From: Ascidia mentula | Taxonomy: Eukaryota > Chordata > Ascidiacea > Phlebobranchia > Ascidiidae | Assembly (NCBI GenBank): GCA_947561715.1 | Contig: OX387200.1 | Span: forward strand, 11,720,501 to 11,784,500 | Length of the DNA stretch: 64,000 nt | Reading direction: 5' to 3' | Shown here: positions 28,590-41,200 of the stretch, piece by piece | How the letters are laid out: each line of letters starts with the position of its first letter | Numbering within the stretch: the stretch's first letter is position 1 | Position numbers and translations under genes: made by a program | Notes under the pieces: generated by a model | What the model was told of the DNA's origin: nothing | Seen by the model: only the letters and a program-made list of their open reading frames with translations | Databases searched by the model: none

Positions 28590-31400
28590 CATACGTTGTG
28601 CAACCGCAAAAGCAATACTGGAATATCAGCGTTGTCCACTGTATAATAAAGCTTGTACTGCAAAAAATATTTTTCATCGAAAAGTCATATACTGCAAAAT
28701 GGACAAGTGCTGAAATCGCATAGTTACATACGTTGTGCAACCGCAAAAGCAATACTGGAGTATCAGCGTTTTCCACTGTATAATAAAGCTTGTACTGCAA
28801 AAAAATATTTTTCATCGAAAAGTCATATACTGCAAAATGGACAAGTGCTGAAATCGCATAGTTGCATACGTTGTGCAACCGCAAAAGCAATACTGGAGTA
28901 TCAGCGTTTTCCCCTGTATAATAAAGCTTGTACTGCAAAAAAATATTTTTTATCGAAAAGTCATATACTGCAAAATAGACAAGTGCTGAAATCGCACAGT
29001 TGCATACGTTGTGCAACCGCAAAAGCAATACTGGAATACCAGCGTTTTCCACTGTTAAAGCTTGTACTGCAAAAAATATTTTTCATCGAAAAGTCATATA
29101 CTGCAAAATGGACAAGTGCTGAAATCGCATAGTTACATACGTTGTGCAACCGCAAAAGCAATACTGGAGTATCAGCGTTTTCCACTGTATAATAAAGCTT
29201 GTACTGCAAAAAAATATTTTTCATCGAAAAGTCATATACTGCAAAATGGACAAGTGCTGAAATCGCATAGTTGCATACGTTGTGCAACCGCAAAAGCAAT
29301 ACTGGAGTATCAGCGTTTTCCCCTGTATAATAAAGCTTGTACTGCAAAAAAATATTTTTTATCGAAAAGTCATATACTGCAAAATAGACAAGTGCTGAAA
29401 TCGCACAGTTGCATACGTTGTGCAACCGCAAAAGCAATACTGGAATACCAGCGTTTTCCACTGTTAAAGCTTGTACTGAAAAAAATTATTTTTTATCGAA
29501 AAGTCATATACTGCAAAATGGACAAGTACTGAAATCTCATTGTTTCATACGTTGTGCAACTGCAAAAGCAATACTGGAGTACCAGCGTTTTCCACTGTAT
29601 AATAAAGCTTGTACTGAAAAAAAATATTTTTTATCGAAAAGTCATATACTGCAAAATGGACAAGTACTGAAATCTCATAGTTTCATACGTTGTGCAACCG
29701 CAAAAGCAATACTGGAATATCAGCGTTGTCCACTGTATAATAAAGCTTGTACTGCAAAAAAATATTTTTCATCGGAAAGTCATATACTGCAAAATGGACA
29801 AGTGCTGAAATCGCATAGTTACATACGTTGTGCAACCGCAAAAGCAATACTGGAATATCAGCGTTGTCCACTGTATAATAAAGCTTGTACTGAAAAAAAA
29901 TATTTTTCATCGAAAAGTCATATACTGCAAAATGGACAAGTGCTGAAATCGCATAGTTACATACGTTGTGCAACCGCAAAAGCAATACTGGAGTATCAGC
30001 GTTTTCCACTGTATAATAAAGCTTGTACTGCAAAAAAATATTTTTCATCGAAAAGTCATATACTGCAAAATGGACAAGTGCTGAAATCGCATAGTTACAT
30101 ACGTTGTGCAACCGCAAAAGCAATACTGGAATATCAGCGTTGTCCACTGTATAACAAAGCTTGTACTGAAAAAAATTATTTTTTGTCGAAAAGTCATATA
30201 CTGCAAAATGGACAAGTGCTGAAATCGCATAGTTACATACGTTGTGCAACCGCAAAAGCAATACTGGAATATCAGCGTTGTCCACTGTATAATAAAGCTT
30301 GTACTGCAAAAAATATTTTTCATCGAAAAGTCATATACTGCAAAATAGACAAGTGCTGAAATCGCACAGTTGCATACGTTGTGCAACCGCAAAAGCAATA
30401 CTGGAATACCAGCGTTTTCCACTGTTAAAGCTTGTACTGAAAAAAATTATTTTTTATCGAAAAGTCATATACTGCAAAATGGACAAGTACTGAAATCTCA
30501 TTGTTTCATACGTTGTGCAACCGCAAAAGCAATACTGGAGTACCAGCGTTTTCCACTGTATAATAAAGCTTGTACTGAAAAAAATTATTTTTTATCGAAA
30601 AGTCATATACTGCCAAATGGACAAGTACTGAAATCTCATAGTTTCATACGTTGTGCAACCGCAAAAGCAATACTGGAATATCAGCGTTTTCCACTGTATA
30701 ATAAAGCTTGTACTGCAAAAAAATATTTTTCATCGAAAAGTCATATACTGCAAAATGGACAAGTGCTGAAATCGCATAGTTACATACGTTGTGCAACTGC
30801 AAAAGCAATACTGGAGTATCAGCGTTTTCCACTGTATAATAAAGCTTGTACTGCAAAAAAATATTTTTCATCGAAAAGTCATATACTGCAAATTGGAAAA
30901 GTGCTGAAATTGCACAGTTGCATACGTTGTGCAACCGCAAAAGCAATACTGGAATATCAGCGTTGTCCACTGTATAATAAAGCTTGTACTGCAAAAAAAT
31001 ATTTTTCATCGAAAAGTCATATACTGCAAAATGGACAAGTGCTGAAATCGCATAGTTACATAGGTTGTGCAACCGCATAAGCAATACTGGAATATCAGCG
31101 TTGTCCACTGTATAACAAAGCTTGTACTGAAAAAAATTATTTTTTGTCGAAAAGTCATATACTGCAAAATGGACAAGTGCTGAAATGTCATAGTTACATA
31201 CGTTGTGCAACCGCAAAAGCAATACTGGAGTATCAGCGTTTTCCACTGTATAATAAAGCTTGCACTGCAAAAAAATATTTTTCATCGAAAAGTCATATAC
31301 TGCAAAATAGACAAGTGCTGAAATCTCATAGTTACATACGTTGTGCAACCGCAAAAGCAATACTGGAGTATCAGCGTTTTCCACTGTATAATAAAGCTTG
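28590..31400 (+). repeat. Duplicated block, copy 2 (4,952-bp offset)
   Basis: Copy of 23640-26450, sharing the rare CATCGGAAAG, TGCAACTGC and CATAGGTTG changes. Part of this block occurs a third time around 58.5-59.9 kb. Confidence 0.85.
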
Positions 31401-34400
31401 TACTGAAAAAAAATATTTTTTATCGAAAAGTCATATACTGCAAAATGGACAAGTGCTGAAATCGCATAGTTACATACGTTGTGCAACCGCAAAAGCAATA
31501 CTGGAATATCAGCTTTGTCCACTGTATAACAAAGCTTGTACTGAAAAAAATTATTTTTTGTCGAAAAGTCATATACTGCAAAATGGACAAGTGCTGAAAT
31601 CGCATAGTTACATACGTTGTGCAACCGCAAAAGCAATACTGGAATATCAGCGTTGTCCACTGTATAATAAAGCTTGTACTGAAAAAAATATTTTTCATCG
31701 AAAAGTCATATACTGCAAAATGGACAAGTGCTGAAATCGCATAGTTACATACGTTGTGCAACCGCAAAAGCAATACTGGAGTATCAGCGTTTTCCACTGT
31801 ATAATAAAGCTTGTACTGCAAAAAATTATTTTTTATCGAAAAGTCATATACTGCAAAACGGACAAGTACTGAAATCTCATAGTTTCATACGTTGTGCAAC
31901 CGCAAAAGCAATACTGGAGTATCAGCGTTTTCCACTGTATAATAAAGCTTGTACTGCAAAAAAATATTTTTCATCGAAAAGTCATATACTGCAAAATGGA
32001 CAAGTGCTGAAATCGCATAGTTACATACGTTGTGCAACCGCAAAAGCAATACTGGAATATCAGCGTTGTCCACTGTATAATAAAGCTTGTACTGCAAAAA
32101 AATATTTTTCATCGAAAAGTCATATACTGCAAAATGGACAAGTGCTGAAATCGCGTAGTTGCATACGTTGTGCAACCGCAAAAGCAATACTGGAGTATCA
32201 GCGTTTTCCCCTGTATAATAAAGCTTGTACTGCAAAAAAATATTTTTTATCGAAAAGTCATATACTGCAAAATAGACAAGTGCTGAAATCGCATAGTTAC
32301 ATACGTTGTGCAACCGCAAAAGCTATACTGGAATAACAGCGTTGTCCACTGTATAACAAAGCTTGTACTGAAAAAAATTATTTTTTGTCGAAAAGTCATA
32401 TACTGCAAAATGGACAAGTGCTGAAATCGCATAGTTACATACGTTGTGCAACCGCAAAAGCAATACTGGAATATCAGCGTTGTCCACTGTATAATAAAGC
32501 TTGTACTGCAAAAAATATTTTTCATCGAAAAGTCATATACTGCAAAATGGACAAGTGCTGAAATCGCATAGTTACATACGTTGTGGAACCGCAAAAGCAA
32601 TACTGGAGTATCAGCGTTTTCCACTGTATAATAAAGCTTGTACTGCAAAAAAATATTTTTCATCGAAAAGTCATATACTGCAAAATGGACAAGTGCTGAA
32701 ATCGCATAGTTACATACGTTGTGCAACCGCAAAAGCAATACTGGAATATCAGCGTTGTCCACTGTATAATAAAGCTTGTACTGCAAAAAAATATTTTTCA
32801 TCGAAAAGTCATATACTGCAAAATGGACAAGTGCTGAAATCGCATAGTTGCATACGTTGTGCAACCGCAAAAGCAATACTGGAGTATCAGCGTTTTCCCC
32901 TGTATAATAAAGCTTGTACTGCAAAAAAATATTTTTTATCGAAAAGTCATATACTGCAAAATAGACAAGTGCTGAAATCGCACAGTTGCATACGTTGTGC
33001 AACCGCAAAAGCAATACTGGAATACCAGCGTTTTCCACTGTTAAAGCTTGCACTGAAAAAAATTATTTTTTATCGAAAAGTCATATACTGCAAAATGGAC
33101 AAGTACTGAAATCTCATTGTTTCATACGTTGTGCAACCGCAAAAGCAATACTGGAGTACCAGCGTTTTCCACTGTATAATAAAGCTTGTACTGAAAAAAA
33201 ATATTTTTTATCGAAAAGTCATATACTGCAAAATGGACAAGTACTGAAATCTCATAGTTTCATACGTTGTGCAACCGCAAAAGCAATACTGGAATATCAG
33301 CGTTTTCCACTGTATAATAAAGCTTGTACTGCAAAAAAATATTTTTCATCGAAAAGTCATATACTGCAAAATGGACAAGTGCTGAAATCGCATAGTTACA
33401 TACGTTGTGCAACCGCAGAAGCAATACTGGAGTATCAGCGTTTTCCACTGTATAATAAAGCTTGTACTGCAAAAAAATATTTTTCATCGAAAAGTCATAT
33501 ACTGCAAATTGGAAAAGTGCTGAAATTGCACAGTTGCATACGTTGTGCAACCGCAAAAGCAATACTGGAATATCAGCGTTGTCCACTGTATAATAAAGCT
33601 TGTACTGCAAAAAAATATTTTTCATCGAAAAGTCATATACTGCAAAATGGACAAGTGCTGAAATCGCATAGTTACATACGTTGTGCAACCGCAAAAGCAA
33701 TACTGGAATATCAGCGTTGTCCACTGTATAATAAAGCTTGTACTGCAAAAAAATATTTTTTATCGAAAATTCAAAAATGCAAAATAGACAAGTGCTGAAA
33801 TCGCATAGTTACATACGTTGTGCAACCGCAAAAGCAATACTGGAGTATCAGCGTTTTCCACTGTATAATAAAGCTTGTACTGCAAAAAAATATTTTTCAT
33901 CGAAAAGTCATATACTGCAAAATGGACAAGTGCTGAAATCGCATAGTTACATACGTTGTGCAACCGCAAAAGCAATACTGGAATATCAGCGTTGTCCACT
34001 GTATAATAAAGCTTGTACTGCAAAAAAATATTTTTCATCGAAAAGTCATATACTGCAAAATGGACAAGTGCTGAAATCGCATAGTTGCATACGTTGTGCA
34101 ACCGAAAAAGCAATACTGGAGTATCAGCGTTTTCCCCTGTATAACAAAGCTTGTACTGCAAAAAAATATTTTTTATCGAAAAGTCATATACTGCAAAATA
34201 GACAAGTGCGGAAATCGCACAGTTGCATACGTTGTGCAACCGCAAAAGCAATACTGGAATACCAGCGTTTTCCACTGTTAAAGCTTGTACTGAAAAAAAT
34301 TATTTTTTATCGAAAAGTCATATACTGCAAAATGGACAAGTACTGAAATCTCATTGTTTCATACGTTGTGCAACCGCAAAAGCAATACTGGAGTACCAGC

Positions 34401-35276
34401 GTTTTCCACTGTATAATAAAGCTTGTACTGAAAAAAAATATTTTTTATCGAAAAGTCATATACTGCAAAATGGACAAGTACTGAAATCTCATAGTTTCAT
34501 ACGTTGTGCAACCGCAAAAGCAATACTGGAATATCAGCGTTTTCCACTGTATAATAAAGCTTGTACTGCAAAAAAATATTTTTCATCGAAAAGTCATATA
34601 CTGCAAAATGGACAAGTGCTGAAATCGCATAGTTACATACGTTGTGCAACCGCAAAAGCAATACTGGAGTATCAGCGTTTTCCACTGTATAATAAAACTT
34701 GTACTGCAAAAAAATATTTTTCATCGAAAAGTCATATACTGCAAATTGGAAAAGTGCTGAAATTGCACAGTTGCATACGTTGTGCAACCGCAAAAGCAAT
34801 ACTGGAATATCAGCGTTGTCCACTGTATAATAAAGCTTGTACTGCAAAAAAATATTTTTCATCGAAAAGTCATATACTGCAAAATGGACAAGTGCTGAAA
34901 TCGCATAGTTACATACGTTGTGCAACCGCAAAAGCAATACTGGAATATCAGCGTTGTCCACTGTATAATAAAGCTTGTACTGCAAAAAAATATTTTTCAT
35001 CGAAAAGTCATATACTGCAAAATGGACAAGTGCTGAAATCGCATACTTGCATACGTTGTGCAACCGCAAAAGCAATACTGGAGTATCAGCGTTTTCCCCT
35101 GTATAATAAAGCTTGTACTGCAAAAAAATATTTTTTATCGCAAATTCAAAAATGCAAAATAGACAAGTGCTGAAATCGCACAGTTGCATACGTTGTGCAA
35201 CCGCAAAAGCAATACTGGAATACCAGCGTTGTCCACTGTATAACAGAGCTTGTACTGAAAAAAATTATTTTTTATC
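31170..35276 (+). repeat. Duplicated block, copy 1 (28,724-bp offset; mate at about 59895-64000)
   Basis: Monomer order and rare variants (GTTGTGGAACCGC near 32583, AAAGCTATACTGGAATAAC near 32320, ACCGCAGAAGC near 33413) reappear 28,724 bp downstream. This shows what the sequence around 33319 looks like without a transposon next to it. The left context of the 10,464-bp block is therefore ordinary, continuous satellite. Confidence 0.85.
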
Positions 35277-38200
35277 GAAAAGTCATATACTGCAAAATGG
35301 ACAAGTACTGAAATCTCATAGTTACATACGTTGTGCAACCGCAAAAGCAATACTGGAGTTCCAGCGTTTTCCACTGTATAATAAAGCTTGTACTGAAAAA
35401 AATTATTTTTTATCGAAAAGTCATATACTGCAAAATGGACAAGTGCTGAAATCTCATAGTTACATACGTTGTGCAACCGCAAAAGCAATACTGGAGTATC
35501 AGCGTTTTCCACTGTATAATAAAGCTTGTACTGAAAAAAAATATTTTTCATCGAAAAGTCATATACTGCAAAATGGACAAGTGCTGAAATCGCACAGTTG
35601 CATACGTTGTGCAACCGCAAAAGCAATACTGGAGTATCAGCGTTTTCCACTGTATAATAAAGCTTGTACTGAAAAAAAATATTTTTTATCGAAAAGTCAT
35701 ATACTGCAAAATGGACAAGTGCTGAAATCGCACAGTTGCATACGTTGTGCAACCGCAAAAGCAATACTGGAATATCAGCGTTGTCCACTGTATAATAAAG
35801 CTTGTACTGAAAAAAAATATTTTTTATCGAAAAGTCATATACTGCAAAATGGACAAGTGCTGAAATCTCATAGTTACATACGTTGTGCAACCGCAAAAGC
35901 AATACTGGAGTACCAGCGTTTTCCACTGTATAATAAAGCTTGTACTGAAAAAAATTATTTTTTATCGAAAAGTCATATATTGCAAAATGGACAAGTGCTG
36001 AAATCTCATAGTTACATACGTTGTGCAACCGCAAAAGCAATACTGGAATATCAGCGTCGTCCACTGCATAATAAAGCTTGTACTGCAAAAAATATTTTTC
36101 ATCGAAAAGTCATATACTGCAAAATGGACAAGTGCTGAAATCGCATAGTTACATACGTTGTGCAACCGCAAAAGCAATACTGGAGTATCAGCGTTTTCCA
36201 CTGTATAATAAAGCTTGTACTGCAAAAAAATATTTTTCATCGAAAAGTCATATACTGCAAAATGGACAAGTGCTGAAATCGCATAGTTAAATACGTTGTG
36301 CAACCGCAAAAGCAATACTGGAGTATCAGCGTTTTCCACTGTATAATAAAGCTTGTACTGCAAAAAAATATTTTTCATCGAAAAGTCATATACTGCAAAA
36401 TGGACAAGTGCTGAAATCGCATAGTTACATACGTTGTGCAACCGCAAAAGCAATACTGGAGTATCAGCGTTTTCCACTGTATAATAAAGCTTGTACTGCA
36501 AAAAAATATTTTTCATCGAAAAGTCATATACTGCAAAATGGACAAGTGCTGAAATCGCATAGTTACCTACGTTGTGCAACCGCAAAAGCAATACTGGAAT
36601 ATCAGCGTTGTCCACTGTATAACAAAGCTTGTACTGAAAAAACATTATTTTTTGTCGAAAAGTCACATACTGCAAAATGGACAAGTGCTGAAATCTCATA
36701 GTTACATACGTTGTGCAACCGCAAAAGCAATACTGGAGTATCAGCGTTTTCCACTGTATAATAAAGCTTGCACTGCAAAAAAATATTTTTCATCGAAAAG
36801 TCATATACTGCAAAATGGACAAGTGCTGAAATCGCATAGTTACATACGTTGTGCAACCGAAAAAGCAATACTGGAGTATCAGCGTTTTCCCTGTATAATA
36901 AAGCTTGTACTGCAAAAAAATATTTTTTATCGAAAAGTCATATACTGCAAAATAGACAAGTGCTGAAATCGCACAGTTGCATACGTTGTGCAACCGCAAA
37001 AGCAATACTGGAATACCAGCGTTTTCCACTGTTAAAGCTTGTACTGAAAAAAATTATTTTTTATCGAAAAGTCATATACTGCAAAATGGACAAGTACTGA
37101 AATCTCATTGTTTCATACGTTGTGCAACCGCAAAAGCAATACTGGAGTACCAGCGTTTTCCACTGTATAATAAAGCTTGTACTGAAAAAAAATATTTTTT
37201 ATCGAAAAGTCATATACTGCAAAATGGACAAGTACTGAAATCTCATAGTTTCATACGTTGTGCAACCGCAAAAGCAATACTGGAATATCAGCGTTTTCCA
37301 CTGTATAATAAAGCTTGTACTGCAAAAAAATATTTTTCATCGAAAAGTCATATACTGCAAAATGGACAAGTGCTGAAATCGCATAGTTACATACGTTGTG
37401 CAACCGCAAAAGCAATACTGGAGTATCAGCGTTTTCCACTGTATAATAAAGCTTGTACTGCAAAAAAATATTTTTCATCGAAAAGTCATATACTGCAAAT
37501 TGGAAAAGTGCTGAAATTGCACAGTTGCATACGTTGTGCAACCGCAAAAGCAATACTGGAATATCAGCGTTGTCCACTGTATAATAAAGCTTGTACTGCA
37601 AAAAAATATTTTTCATCGAAAAGTCATATACTGCAAAATGGACAAGTGCTGAAATCGCATAGTTACATACGTTGTGCAACCGCAAAAGCAATACTGGAAT
37701 ATCAGCGTTGTCCACTGTATAATAAAGCTTGTACTGCAAAAAAATATTTTTCATCGAAAAGTCATATACTGCAAAATGGACAAGTGCTGAAATCGCATAG
37801 TTGCATACGTTGTGCAACCGCAAAAGCAATACTGGAGTATCAGCGTTTTCCCCTGTATAATAAAGCTTGTACTGCAAAAAAATATTTTTTATCGAAAATT
37901 CAAAAATGCAAAATAGACAAGTGCTGAAATCGCATAGTTACATACGTTGTGCAACCGCAAAAGCAATACTGGAATATCAGCGTTGTCCACTGTATAACAA
38001 AGCTTGTACTGAAAAAAATTATTTTTTGTCGAAAAGTCATATACTGCAAAATGGACAAGTGCTGAAATCGCATAGTTACATACGTTGTGCAACCGCAAAA
38101 GCAATACTGGAATATCAGCGTTTTCCACTGTATAATAAAGCTTGTACTGCAAAAAATATTTTTCATCGAAAAGTCATATACTGCAAAATGGACAAGTGCT

Positions 38201-41200
38201 GAAATCGCATAGTTACATACGTTGTGCAACCGCAAAAGCAATACTGGAGTATCAGCGTTTTCCACTGTATAATAAAGCTTGTACTGCAAAAAAATATTTT
38301 TCATCGAAAAGTCATATACTGCAAAATGGACAAGTGCTGAAATCGCATAGTTACGTACGTTGTGCAACCGCAAAAGCAATACTGGAATATCAGCGTTGTC
38401 CAATGTATAATAAAGCTTGTACTGCAAAAAAATATTTTTCATCGAAAAGTCATATACTGCAAAATGGACAAGTGCTGAAATCGCATAGTTGCATACGTTG
38501 TGCAACCGCAAAAGCAATACTGGAGTATCAGCGTTTTCCCCTGTATAATAAAGCTTGTACTGCAAAAAAATATTTTTTATCGAAAAGTCATATACTGCAA
38601 AATAGACAAGTGCTGAAATCGCACAGTTGCATACGTTGTGCAACCGCAAAAGCAATACTGGAATACCAGCGTTTTCCACTGTTAAAGCTTGTACTGAAAA
38701 AAATTATTTTTTATCGAAAAGTCATATACTGCAAAATGGACAAGTACTGAAATCTCATTGTTTCATACGTTGTGCAACCGCAAAAGCAATACTGGAGTAC
38801 CAGCGTTTTCCACTGTATAATAAAGCTTGTACTGAAAAAAAATATTTTTTATCGAAAAGTCATATACTGCAAAATGGACAAGTACTGAAATCTCATAGTT
38901 TCATACGTTGTGCAACCGCAAAAGCAATACTGGAATATCAGCGTTTTCCACTGTATAATAAAGCTTGTACTGCAAAAAAATATTTTTCATCGAAAAGTCA
39001 TATACTGCAAAATGGACAAGTGCTGAAATCGCATAGTTACATACGTTGTGCAACCGCAAAAGCAATACTGGAGTATCAGCGTTTTCCACTGTATAATAAA
39101 GCTTGTACTGCAAAAAAATATTTTTCATCGAAAAGTCATATACTGCAAATTGGAAAAGTGCTGAAATTGCACAGTTGCATACGTTGTGCAACCGCAAAAG
39201 CAATACTGGAATATCAGCGTTGTCCACTGTATAATAAAGCTTGTACTGCAAAAAAATATTTTTCATCGAAAAGTCATATACTGCAAAATGGACAAGTGCT
39301 GAAATCGCATAGTTACATACGTTGTGCAACCGCAAAAGCAATACTGGAATATCAGCGTTGTCCACTGTATAATAAAGCTTGTACTGCAAAAAAATATTTT
39401 TCATCGAAAAGTCATATACTGCAAAATGGACAAGTGCTGAAATCGCATAGTTGCATACGTTGTGCAACCGCAAAAGCAATACTGGAGTATCAGCGTTTTC
39501 CCCTGTATAATAAAGCTTGTACTGCAAAAAAATATTTTTTATCGAAAATTCAAAAATGCAAAATAGACAAGTGCTGAAATCGCACAGTTGCATACGTTGT
39601 GCAACCGCAAAAGCAATACTGGAATACCAGCGTTTTCCACTGTATAACAGAGCTTGTACTGAAAAAAATTATTTTTTATCGAAAAGTCATATACTGCAAA
39701 ATGGACAAGTACTGAAATCTCATAGTTACATACGTTGTGCAACCGCAAAAGCAATACTGGAATATCAGCGTTGTCCACTGTATAATAAAGCTTGTACTGC
39801 AAAAAAATATTTTTCATCGAAAAGTCATATACTGCAAAATGGACAAGTGCTGAAATCGCATAGTTACATACGTTGTGCAACCGCAAAAGCAATACTGGAA
39901 TATCAGCGTTGTCCACTGTATAATAAAGCTTGTACTGCAAAAAAATATTTTTCATCGAAAAGTCATATACTGCAAAATGGACAAGTGCTGAAATCGCATA
40001 GTTGCATACGTTGTGCAACCGCAAAAGCAATACTGGAGTATCAGCGTTTTCCCCTGTATAATAAAGCTTGTACTGCAAAAAAATATTTTTTATCGAAAAT
40101 TCAAAAATGCAAAATAGACAAGTGCTGAAATCGCACAGTTGCATACGTTGTGCAACCGCAAAAGCAATACTGGAATACCAGCGTTTTCCACTGTATAACA
40201 GAGATTGTACTGAAAAAAATTATTTTTTATCGAAAAGTCATATACTGCAAAATGGACAAGTACTGAAATCTCATAGTTACATACGTTGTGCAACCGCAAA
40301 AGCAATACTGGAGTTCCAGCGTTTTCCACTGTATAATAAAGCTTGTACTGAAAAAAATTATTTTTTATCGAAAAGTCATATACTGCAAAATGGACAAGTG
40401 CTGAAATCTCATAGTTACATACGTTGTGCAACCGCAAAAGCAATACTGGAGTATCAGCGTTTTCCACTGTATAATAAAGCTTGTACTGAAAAAAAAATTT
40501 TTCATCGAAAAGTCATATACTGCAAAATGGACAAGTGCTGAAATCGCACAGTTGCATACGTTGTGCAACCGCAAAAGCAATACTGGAGTATCAGCGTTTT
40601 CCACTGTATAATAAAGCTTGTACTGAAAAAAAATATTTTTTATCGAAAAGTCATATACTGCAAAATGGACAAGTGCTGAAATCGCACAGTTGCATACGTT
40701 GTGCAACCGCAAAAGCAATACTGGAATATCAGCGTTGTCCACTGTATAATAAAGCTTGTACTGAAAAAAAATATTTTTTATCGAAAAGTCATATACTGCA
40801 AAATGGACAAGTGCTGAAATCGCATAGTTAAATACGTTGTGCAACCGCAAAAGCAATACTGGAGTATCAGCGTTTTCCACTGTATAATAAAGCTTGTACT
40901 GCAAAAAAATATTTTTCATCGAAAAGTCATATACTGCAAAATGGACAAGTGCTGAAATCGCATAGTTACATACGTTGTGCAACCGCAAAAGCAATACTGG
41001 AGTATCAGCGTTTTCCACTGTATAATAAAGCTTGTACTGCAAAAAAATATTTTTCATCGAAAAGTCATATACTGCAAAATGGACAAGTGCTGAAATCGCA
41101 TAGTTACCTACGTTGTGCAACCGCAAAAGCAATACTGGAATATCAGCGTTGTCCACTGTATAACAAAGCTTGTACTGAAAAAACATTATTTTTTGTCGAA

